From contig NC_010506.1 of NCBI RefSeq assembly GCF_000019525.1, positions 1,736,001 to 1,800,000 of the forward strand: a DNA stretch of 64,000 bases. The letters are read 5' to 3'. The notes beneath the pieces are model-generated. The model was given only the letters and a program-made list of their open reading frames with translations, was not told the DNA's origin and did not search any database. Shown one piece after another: positions 56,373 through 64,000 of the stretch. The DNA comes from Shewanella woodyi ATCC 51908 (GTDB taxonomy: Bacteria; Pseudomonadota; Gammaproteobacteria; Enterobacterales; Shewanellaceae). The position numbers and the translations under genes were made by a program. The stretch's first letter is position 1. Each line of letters opens with the position of its first letter.

Positions 56373-59300
56373 TAAGACTTTTCTCCACTAATGCGGTTCG
56401 CAGTGCTGTTTTCATTCAAAAAAGCACTATTGAGGTTTTTACTGATGGTGACTTTCGCCCCTTTCATCATGGCGCTAAGCTCACCATTTTCATGGTATAG
56501 CGCGACATTAGCCTCAAGTGAACGAGCACTTGTTTTGACAACTTCAAGTGTTAGCACTGCTTTGTCACCAAATGCCAGCGGCTTATTTGAGACAAACTCG
56601 CCGATAGTAGAAGGTAAGCTTGCCGCACCGTATTTAATCCTTGCCCATACCAGCATCGCCTGCAGCAGTAGATCTTCTGCAAATGGCTGACTACCACCGA
56701 TATGCTGCGTGGCAACAAACTGGCCGCAATCACTGTCATCGACTTGTGGTAACTGACAACTAGCCAGCAGCCCCGCATCATCAAAGTTAAAGACCTGCTT
56801 TATGCCCTGCAGACGTGGCCCATGGAATAGGGTGCCATTGCTGTAGAGCTCTGCGCTATCCGTAATGGCTTCACCAGTTAAATCGATAGACTTAGTGGCA
56901 AAGGTCTCATTAGATACGGCAAGTGTGGCCTTGTACTGCGGACGACCTTGACTGCTGATTAATGCAGCAATTTGGTTGTTGTCAGTAGGCGTCAACTCAA
57001 GGGTTATCTCTTGAGCATTACTGCTGTCGAAGATGATCCCCTTAAGCAGTTTATAGTCGAGTACTTTGACTTGAGCACCAAGCACCTTGCTTGCAGCTTC
57101 TCGCATCCACTGTATTGCACATACTGTGGGGAGCACTGGATTACCGCTAATGCGGTGGTCTTGGATGAAGACCATGTCATTAGGGTTTAATGCTCTAGTT
57201 AGAGAGACTGGTGCTAGCGGGTGTGATGCATAAAACACCTCACCCGCATTAAGCTTTTTTACAGAAGCGTCCTTCTTTGAAGCATCGTCGCCACCTTGCA
57301 TAGAGGTACCGATAAGCAGCTGAGCGCCGGTCTCACTGAGCAGTTGGGTGGCAAATAGCTCCGCCCCTGCCTTTAGTGGGATAACGTACACGCCACGTTC
57401 GGTAAACATCTTCTTAAGTGCGTCTGTCACCATGCCGCCATCCCAAGGGCCCCAGTTAAAGCTCATTACCTTAGCTTGTGGGTTACGTGCAGTGAACTGC
57501 AGTGCTGCCTTGTTGAGGATGTCGTTAGACATAGCGTAATCGCTCTGGCCTGTGTTGCCGTAGAAACCAGCAGCAGATGAGAACATCGCCAGCAGTTTCA
57601 CCTTGCTTGAATCAAGTGCAGCAAGCAGGGCTTTAAGGCCGTTAACTTTAGTGCCGTATACGCGAGCAAGCTCTTCGATTGTTTTATCTTGAATATGCTT
57701 ATCGGCAAGCACGCCAGCACCATGGATAAGGCCAGTTATCTCGCTTGAGCGTCCATTTAATGCTTTTGTAATTGCGGCGGTGTCGGTCACATCCATGCTG
57801 ACATATTCAGCACTTGCGCCAACCTCTGCAAAAGCATTCAGGGCTGTGTTGATCTCAATAGAGCTCTTAACAGTCCAAACTAACGCTTCAACCTGTTTAG
57901 GGGTTGGCTTGCTGCCTGTAGAGATAATATGCGCAATCGCTGCGGGCTTTAGCTCGCTTATTTGCTTACCCGTTGCCCAAGTTGGAATAGCTTGAAGTTC
58001 ACTACGACCTGCTAGGATAAAGTGTGACTGAGTACGCTTAGCAAGGGCTAGGGCACATTCAAAGGTCACACCTTTTGCACCACCCGTCACTAGGATTTTA
58101 TCAATAGAGTTAAGCTCTGCTTTGGCAGTTTTGTTACTTGCCTCTCCCGCAACTAAGGTGCAGCGACTCACGTTGCCCTTGTTATCAATAGATAAACCGA
58201 CTTCAGGAAGCCCTGTAACGCTATCGAATAACTCAGCTGTGATAGCATCGGCAAGATGGGTTGCATCTAGGCTTGTTGCAATGTCGAGTGCACGGCAGAA
58301 GACGCTTGGCCACTCATGGCTCAGTGTCTTAGTTAAACCTGCAAGTGCAGCTTGGTTTAGCTCTGCATTTTCTAGTGCTCTCGCGTCTAAGTAACCAAAA
58401 CCACCGTCGATACGACTAACCGTGATAAAGCTACGACGCTTATCACTTGATGTTGTTAACTTTGGCTGTAGCAACTTAGCCCAAAGGAAGGCTTGGCTAA
58501 CATGAGTGTAGCTGTCATCGCTAAGGTTGACTGCGTTATTAACGCTGTTGCTATCAGCTTCAGGTTGTAGATGGATAAACCCACCAATTTGACCTAGTTG
58601 CTGCTCAATTTGAGCAATAATAGCGCTGATACCTGTTTCATCAAGGCTTGTTGCTTGAAAGCTTGCAACATCACTGTTAAGTGGTGATTGTGCCGCACCC
58701 TTAGGTAAACGCACAACGGCAACCTTAAGGCCTTGTTTAGTTAGTTTCTCTGCGAGTACGCCTGCGTTGTGACCATCATCGTTAATCACTACGGTTGCGT
58801 CTGCGGCGAAACAGTTGTTGATTTGATCCGCCGCTTTAAGCTTTTTTAGCGCTACCTCACTGTGAGGAGGCAGTTCTAGTGAAGAGGTAATTGTCTCTGC
58901 TACTGACTTTACAGCACCTGATACAGCAGCACCTACTGTAGATCGTGAGCCTTCAGCGTCTGTTGTAGAGAGTTTGCTGTTCATGTAGCTTACGATTTCG
59001 CCCAGTGTACGACACTCAGCAAGATCTTCTGGATTTAGCTCAGGAAGGCCTGGAAGCTCATCTTGAACAGTACCTAGAATTTCAACACGCTTGATTGAGT
59101 CGATACCTAGGTCTGCTTCCATATCCATGCTAAGTTCTAGCATCTCAGTTGGGTAGCCAGTCTTCTCAGCAACCACAGACATCATAGTGCCTTGCACTTG
59201 ATCTGCACTTAACGCAGTAGAGAGCGAGCCCTCAGCGGCTTTTAAAGGTGAAGAGTCAGTAGTGCTTGTTGCTGTTGCTTGAGAACCAACAGATGGTAGT

Positions 59301-62300
59301 TTCGAATTCATGTAGCTTACGATTTCGCCCAGTGTACGACACTCAGCAAGATCTTCTGGGTTTAGTTCAGGCAAGCCTGGAAGCTCATCTTGAACAGTAC
59401 CTAAAATCTCAACACGCTTGATAGAGTCGATACCAAGGTCTGCTTCCATATCCATGCTAAGTTCTAGCATCTCAGTTGGGTAGCCAGTCTTATCGGCAAC
59501 CACTGACATCATAGTGGCTTGGACCTTCTCTGCAGAAAGAGCCGCGCTCAGGGCTGTTTCCGCAGAGAGTCCGCTGGTAGCTGGCGCTGCAGCGGCACTT
59601 GTATTAGCCCCTACAGAAGGCAACTTGCTATTCATATAAGTCACGATTTCACCCAGAGTACGACACTCGGCAAGATCTTCTGGGTTTAGTTCAGGCAGGT
59701 CTGGAAGCTCATCTTGAACAGTACCTAAAATCTCAACACGCTTGATAGAGTCGATACCAAGGTCTGCTTCCATATCCATGCTAAGTTCTAGCATCTCAGT
59801 AGGGTAGCCAGTTTTCTCGGCTACAACAGACATCATAGTGCTTTGTACTGTCTCGGCGCTCAGGGTTGTTTCCGCAGAGAGTCCGCTGGTAGCTGGCGCT
59901 GCAGCGGCACTTGTATTAGTCCCTACAGAAGGCAACTTGCTATTCATATAAGTCACGATTTCGCCCAGTGTACGACACTCAGCAAGATCTTCTGGATTTA
60001 GCTCTGGTAGACCAGGTAGTTCATCTTGAACTGTACCCAAGATCTCAACACGCTTGATAGAGTCGATACCCAGGTCGGCTTCCATATCCATCTCAAGCTC
60101 TAGCATCTCAGTTGGGTAACCAGTTTTCTCGGCTACAACAGACATCATAGTGCCTTGTACTTGATCTGCACTTAAACCTGTAGAGAGTGAGCCCTCAGCG
60201 GCTTTTAAAGGTGAAGAGTCAGTAGTGCTTGTTGCTGAACCAACAGATGGTAGTTTCGAATTCATGTAGCTTACGATCTCACCCAGTGTACGACACTCGG
60301 CTAGATCTTCAGGGCTTAGCTCGGGCAGGCCAGGTAGCTCATCTTGAACCGTACCCAAGATCTCAACACGCTTGATAGAATCGATACCAAGGTCGGCTTC
60401 CATATCCATCTCAAGCTCTAACATCTCAGTTGGGTAGCCAGTTTTCTCGGCAACTACAGACATCATAGTGCTTTGTACTTTTTCCGCACTTAAACCTGTA
60501 GAGAGTGAGCCCTCAGCGGCTTTTAAAGTTGAAGAGTCAGTAGTGCTTGTTGCTGTTGCTTGAGAACCAACAGATGGTAGTTTCGAATTCATGTAGCTTA
60601 CGATTTCACCCAGTGTACGGCACTCGGCTAGATCTTCAGGGCTTAGCTCTGGCAGATCTGGTAGTTCATCTTGAACCGTACCTAAGATCTCAACACGCTT
60701 GATAGAGTCGATACCAAGGTCGGCTTCCATATCCATCTCAAGCTCTAACATCTCAGTTGGATAACCAGTTTTTTCGGCAACCACTTCAAGCATGGTCGCT
60801 TGGACTTTTTGTGCGGAGAGTGAGCCTTCAGCGGCTTTTAAAGGTGGAGAGTCAGCGGCGCTTGTATTAGATGTAGCGACAGGCTCAACTCTGCTTTCTA
60901 CTTTTGCTGCTTGAGCAACAGTGACTGCTTGCACAGGTGTTATGGCTGGAGCTACTTGAACTACAGGTGCGGCCATTGGAGCTGGAGTTGCCACTTTCGC
61001 AGGAGCAGCTTGAACTGGTGCACTAACAATAGGAGCCACGGTGCTTGGTGCTGCTTGGATGACAGCTGGTTGAGCAATAGGAGCGACTTGAACTGGTGCT
61101 GGCGTGCCATTGAGTAAATTAAGCGCTGCGATATTGCTACCAGCTTGCATCTCAAGAAATTGAGTGTGGCTTTGCAGTGTTTGAGCTTGAAGCTGGTGGA
61201 ACTGCTCCATTGAGCGTTGTAGGCTCTCTGGAATGGCAACTCCAGAACCTGCAAGCTTCGTCTGCTCTGTCATCAAGGTCGTGAAGGTCTCGCCATATTG
61301 CTGCGGGATCTCAAGGAACTGTTGATGAAGCTCTGCTGCTTGCTGCTGGGCTGCAAAGAAGCTAGTAAGCGCATCGCTGCTAACATTTAGAACCGCTGAA
61401 GGCTCGGTATTAAAGGCTGGTTTGTTTTGAGACACTACTTGACTCTCTTGAACAGAATGGGTTATCACAGGGTTTGCTTGAGCTGTTGATACTTCAACAA
61501 TTTTCTCAACGACTGTTGGGACTTCTACAATTTTTTCCACTTCAACGATCTTTTCAACTTCGACTACTTTTTCAACAACCTTCTCTTCAACGATAGTTGA
61601 GCTAGTGACTGCACCAGTGTGGAGAGATTTTTCCATCTTAGCGCGGGTTGATTTGCTGATATGGTTAACCGCATTAAGGGAGATGCTCATTGGAGAGCGT
61701 TTCTCTGGCGCAGCAATATCAGCTTGGTATGGATCGATATTATCGAGTTTGATACCAGCAACGGCTAACTGGACGGCGGCTTGCTTAAGTTGAAGATCGC
61801 TATCGCCTTTAGGGCTTGGGTTGATAGAGATAGCACACAGCTCATTCATTCTGTCAGCAAGTGTACCTTGTACCAACTTCTGCAATATGTTCTTAGGTCC
61901 AAACTCAACAAAGATACGTGCACCGTCTTTGTACATCGCTTCTAACTCTGCGGTAAAGCGTACCGATTGAAGCATATGTTTCTTGAACGAGGCCTTAATC
62001 TTAGCGCCTGTATTGGCATAAAGTTCACCAGTGGCGTTTGAATATAGTGCGCGAGTCGGCTTGCTGAATTTTGCGCCGTCGATAGCTTTAGCAAAAGGGG
62101 CTTGAGCATGACCCACAAGCTCAGTATGGAAGGCACCCGATACTGGCAAGTTGATCGCCTTATAACCAAGTTCACTAAGGGCTTTAGCGGCTTCGCCAGT
62201 TGATGAGGTTGGGCCTGCAATGACAGATTGTGTCGGCGCATTGTAGTTAGCCACTTTTACGCCATCGAACTTAGCGATAGTCGCTTCAACTGACTCTAGA

Positions 62301-64000
62301 TCGGCAGCAGATTTGGTAATGATGGCGAACATGGCACCAGCGTCGGCCTCAACGCCATTTTTAGCCGGAGCTTTGGTTGCCATGGCATCACCACGGGCAA
62401 AGGCTAGCTTGTAGTAGTCATCCGTTGAGATAGCGCCAGATGCACAAAGTGCGCTTAGTTCACCAAAGCTGTGTCCCGCTACCATATCGGCATTAAAGCC
62501 TGCGGCTGTGAACAGCTCGTACTGACCCATTGAGATGGCACCGATAGCACTTTGTGCATTAGCGGTGTTGGTCAAAATGGCTTCTTGGGCTTTAAGGTCA
62601 TCTTTATTAAAGACAGGCTTTGGGTAAAGTGTCTGTGAAAGCGGCGTTTTATCGTTAGCAGCGAAGACTTTATCGGCGGCTACAAATTGCTGACGCATCT
62701 CAGGGTAGTAACAAGCTAGATCTCGGCCCATATTAAGATATTGAGAACCTTGACCAGCAAATAGTGCCGCGACTTTACCTGTTACAGCGTTTGCACGATA
62801 GCTAGTGCCACCTGGAAGCTGGAAGCCTTCTTGAGCGGCAAGAGTATCTGTAGCAAGTTTAGCAATTGCTTGCTTGATCTGTGTTGCTAGCTCTTCGGCT
62901 GTATTAGCAACTAAACCGATACGCGGAGCGTTGGCATCTAGTTCACGTAGACCGTAATCTTGTGCAGCAGTGGCGATGATAAACTCATCGGTTGTTGCTG
63001 CAGTCGCTAACTTATTTAACTCAGCGATAAGTGCATCTTTTGAGGATGCACTGATTAAGAAGCTTTGAGCCACTTGGCGCTGACGGTATTTAGCTTTTTC
63101 GCTATCTAGGCGACTGTGTTCATTATTGTACTCTTCCAACACGAAGTGGAAGTTAGTGCCACCGAAACCAAAGGAGCTGATACCTGCGCGGCGGGGGGTG
63201 CCGTCAACACGTGGTAACCAAGGGCGTGTTTCAGTGTTGAGATAAAATGGCGAGTTTTCAATATCAAGTTTAGGGCTAGGCTGACTGACATTGATGGTTG
63301 CCGGCAGAACCTTATGGTGCAGTGCAAGGGCGGCTTTAATCAAACCCGCAGTACCAGCGGTTGATTTAGTGTGACCAATTTGAGACTTAACTGAGCCAAG
63401 GGCAATATGCTGTTTAGTGTCGTTGCCATTAGCAAATACAGAACAAAGGCCTGCAAACTCGGCTGCATCACCAGCGGCAGTACCTGTACCATGGGCTTCG
63501 ATTAAGCCTAATGTGTGCGGCGCAAAACCTGCATCATCATAGGCGCGGTTGAGCGCTTTAGCTTGACCTTCAGGACGTGGAGCGTAGATGGACTTAAACT
63601 TACCATCGGATGATGAGCCTATGCCTTTAATGACTGAGTAGATACGATCGCCATCGCGCTCGGCATCTTCAAGACGCTTAAGGGCAATCATGCCGATCCC
63701 TTCACCAATCATCATGCCTTTTGAGTCGATATCAAATGGCTGAATAGTTTCATTAGTGGTAAAGGCTGGTGTCTTTGAGAAACTCATGTACATGGACGGT
63801 GAGTTATCGGTACACACACCACCTGTGATCATCATCTCTGAGCGACCTTCGGTCAGCTCGGTTAACGCCATGCGCATCGCAGCAAGAGAGCCTGCACAGG
63901 CTGCATCGACCACGCAGTTCATACCACCTAAATCGAAGCGGTTGGCGATACGACCCGAAATAACGTTACCCAGTGAACCTGGGAATGAGTTCTCCTCCCA
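56372..64000 (-). CDS. pfaA: PUFA synthase subunit PfaA, N-terminus beyond the window
   Basis: Main multidomain subunit; 2542 residues are visible and the start is missing (frame open to position 64000, reading WEENSFPGSLGNVISGR). Order from the visible start: rest of the ketosynthase (active cysteine in VDAACAGSLAA; IEAHGTGTAAGD; SQIGHTKSTAG), malonyl-CoA acyltransferase (FAGQGSQYLNMGRDL, GHSFGELSALCASG), a linker with VEK-VEV repeats, six acyl carrier domains each with the DSIKR phosphopantetheine serine, a ketoreductase (LVTGGAKGVTFECALAL; SSAAGFYGNTGQSDYAMSN) and a C-terminal hot-dog segment (DHRISGNPVLP) resembling a PKS dehydratase. The phosphopantetheinyl transferase (pfaE) needed to activate it is not in the window. 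Confidence 0.97.
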   Translation of the reverse strand, partial: WEENSFPGSLGNVISGRIANRFDLGGMNCVVDAACAGSLAAMRMALTELTEGRSEMMITGGVCTDNSPSMYMSFSKTPAFTTNETIQPFDIDSKGMMIGEGIGMIALKRLEDAERDGDRIYSVIKGIGSSSDGKFKSIYAPRPEGQAKALNRAYDDAGFAPHTLGLIEAHGTGTAAGDAAEFAGLCSVFANGNDTKQHIALGSVKSQIGHTKSTAGTAGLIKAALALHHKVLPATINVSQPSPKLDIENSPFYLNTETRPWLPRVDGTPRRAGISSFGFGGTNFHFVLEEYNNEHSRLDSEKAKYRQRQVAQSFLISASSKDALIAELNKLATAATTDEFIIATAAQDYGLRELDANAPRIGLVANTAEELATQIKQAIAKLATDTLAAQEGFQLPGGTSYRANAVTGKVAALFAGQGSQYLNMGRDLACYYPEMRQQFVAADKVFAANDKTPLSQTLYPKPVFNKDDLKAQEAILTNTANAQSAIGAISMGQYELFTAAGFNADMVAGHSFGELSALCASGAISTDDYYKLAFARGDAMATKAPAKNGVEADAGAMFAIITKSAADLESVEATIAKFDGVKVANYNAPTQSVIAGPTSSTGEAAKALSELGYKAINLPVSGAFHTELVGHAQAPFAKAIDGAKFSKPTRALYSNATGELYANTGAKIKASFKKHMLQSVRFTAELEAMYKDGARIFVEFGPKNILQKLVQGTLADRMNELCAISINPSPKGDSDLQLKQAAVQLAVAGIKLDNIDPYQADIAAPEKRSPMSISLNAVNHISKSTRAKMEKSLHTGAVTSSTIVEEKVVEKVVEVEKIVEVEKIVEVPTVVEKIVEVSTAQANPVITHSVQESQVVSQNKPAFNTEPSAVLNVSSDALTSFFAAQQQAAELHQQFLEIPQQYGETFTTLMTEQTKLAGSGVAIPESLQRSMEQFHQLQAQTLQSHTQFLEMQAGSNIAALNLLNGTPAPVQVAPIAQPAVIQAAPSTVAPIVSAPVQAAPAKVATPAPMAAPVVQVAPAITPVQAVTVAQAAKVESRVEPVATSNTSAADSPPLKAAEGSLSAQKVQATMLEVVAEKTGYPTEMLELEMDMEADLGIDSIKRVEILGTVQDELPDLPELSPEDLAECRTLGEIVSYMNSKLPSVGSQATATSTTDSSTLKAAEGSLSTGLSAEKVQSTMMSVVAEKTGYPTEMLELEMDMEADLGIDSIKRVEILGTVQDELPGLPELSPEDLAECRTLGEIVSYMNSKLPSVGSATSTTDSSPLKAAEGSLSTGLSADQVQGTMMSVVAEKTGYPTEMLELEMDMEADLGIDSIKRVEILGTVQDELPGLPELNPEDLAECRTLGEIVTYMNSKLPSVGTNTSAAAAPATSGLSAETTLSAETVQSTMMSVVAEKTGYPTEMLELSMDMEADLGIDSIKRVEILGTVQDELPDLPELNPEDLAECRTLGEIVTYMNSKLPSVGANTSAAAAPATSGLSAETALSAALSAEKVQATMMSVVADKTGYPTEMLELSMDMEADLGIDSIKRVEILGTVQDELPGLPELNPEDLAECRTLGEIVSYMNSKLPSVGSQATATSTTDSSPLKAAEGSLSTALSADQVQGTMMSVVAEKTGYPTEMLELSMDMEADLGIDSIKRVEILGTVQDELPGLPELNPEDLAECRTLGEIVSYMNSKLSTTDAEGSRSTVGAAVSGAVKSVAETITSSLELPPHSEVALKKLKAADQINNCFAADATVVINDDGHNAGVLAEKLTKQGLKVAVVRLPKGAAQSPLNSDVASFQATSLDETGISAIIAQIEQQLGQIGGFIHLQPEADSNSVNNAVNLSDDSYTHVSQAFLWAKLLQPKLTTSSDKRRSFITVSRIDGGFGYLDARALENAELNQAALAGLTKTLSHEWPSVFCRALDIATSLDATHLADAITAELFDSVTGLPEVGLSIDNKGNVSRCTLVAGEASNKTAKAELNSIDKILVTGGAKGVTFECALALAKRTQSHFILAGRSELQAIPTWATGKQISELKPAAIAHIISTGSKPTPKQVEALVWTVKSSIEINTALNAFAEVGASAEYVSMDVTDTAAITKALNGRSSEITGLIHGAGVLADKHIQDKTIEELARVYGTKVNGLKALLAALDSSKVKLLAMFSSAAGFYGNTGQSDYAMSNDILNKAALQFTARNPQAKVMSFNWGPWDGGMVTDALKKMFTERGVYVIPLKAGAELFATQLLSETGAQLLIGTSMQGGDDASKKDASVKKLNAGEVFYASHPLAPVSLTRALNPNDMVFIQDHRISGNPVLPTVCAIQWMREAASKVLGAQVKVLDYKLLKGIIFDSSNAQEITLELTPTDNNQIAALISSQGRPQYKATLAVSNETFATKSIDLTGEAITDSAELYSNGTLFHGPRLQGIKQVFNFDDAGLLASCQLPQVDDSDCGQFVATQHIGGSQPFAEDLLLQAMLVWARIKYGAASLPSTIGEFVSNKPLAFGDKAVLTLEVVKTSARSLEANVALYHENGELSAMMKGAKVTISKNLNSAFLNENSTANRISGEKS
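58965..60815 (-). repeat. Six tandem acyl carrier domains in pfaA
   Basis: Six near-identical units of about 105-110 codons, each with GYPTEMLEL, DMEADLGIDSIKRVEIL and LAECRTLGEIV. Differences are few (ELE or ELS before MDME; DLPEL or GLPEL; SPEDL or NPEDL). The linkers fall into two types: one with TSTTDSS-LKAAEGSLST (after units 1, 2 and 5) and one with NTSAAAAPATSGLSAET (after units 3 and 4). Confidence 0.97.
61480..61600 (-). repeat. VEKIVEV-type repeat linker in pfaA
   Basis: Between the acyltransferase and the carrier domains the protein has a short run of VEKVVEV, VEKIVEV and VVEKIVEV units. They form an alternating charged/beta-branched segment, which suggests a stiff or self-associating spacer. 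The rest of this linker is rich in Ala, Pro, Val and Gln. Confidence 0.75.

Overview
The window looks like part of the chromosome of a marine gammaproteobacterium, most probably a Shewanella. The main reasons are the pfaABCD polyunsaturated fatty acid synthase operon at the right end, the nrdR-rib-nusB-thiL-pgpA block, a ribBX-type riboflavin gene, and abundant secreted, TonB-dependent and c-type cytochrome proteins. The genus is an inference from gene content and order, not from a database search.

Layout. 0.2-7.7 kb: housekeeping genes on the + strand (glyA, then nrdR-ribD-ribE-ribBX-ribH-nusB and thiL-pgpA), with clear intrinsic terminators. 8.1-9.6 kb: an orphan membrane/coiled-coil protein, followed by a 266-bp MITE-like element. 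10.0-14.0 kb: the lower part of a meta-cleavage pathway (2-oxopent-4-enoate hydratase, acylating acetaldehyde dehydrogenase, 4-hydroxy-2-oxovalerate aldolase; - strand) divergent from a LysR regulator. 14.2-25.6 kb: an accessory stretch with a secreted S8 protease, a frameshifted small membrane gene, a DUF1697/LysE/HAD operon, two lipoproteins (one with a long proline run encoded by a triplet repeat), a fibronectin-III protein, a 1-kb non-coding region with a diverged tandem duplication, and an unrecognised AT-rich gene. 25.9-34.9 kb: a nine-gene - strand operon for tryptophan degradation through kynurenine and 3-hydroxyanthranilate to 2-oxopent-4-enoate. 35.2-41.1 kb: a second MITE-like element, an NSS-family sodium symporter, a TonB-dependent receptor and a methyltransferase. 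41.2-45.0 kb: a - strand cluster of a NirK-like copper protein, two c-type cytochromes and a two-domain multicopper oxidase, resembling the ncgABC-nirK operon of ammonia oxidisers. 45.3-46.1 kb: a periplasmic solute-binding protein. 46.2-64.0 kb: pfaD, pfaC, pfaB and most of pfaA (its N-terminus lies beyond the window), with six tandem acyl carrier domains in pfaA.

How the genes fit together. The two catabolic clusters, 13 kb apart, together encode every step from tryptophan to pyruvate plus acetyl-CoA. The same 15-bp LysR-type site (14 of 15 bases equal) lies in front of the divergent lysR gene and in front of the kynurenine operon, which suggests one regulator ties the halves together. The symporter beside the upper operon is a plausible tryptophan importer. 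The most unusual set is the copper/cytochrome cluster, which has the gene content of a nitrosifier nitrite-reductase operon but a different order. No tRNA, rRNA, CRISPR array, complete insertion sequence or prophage was seen.
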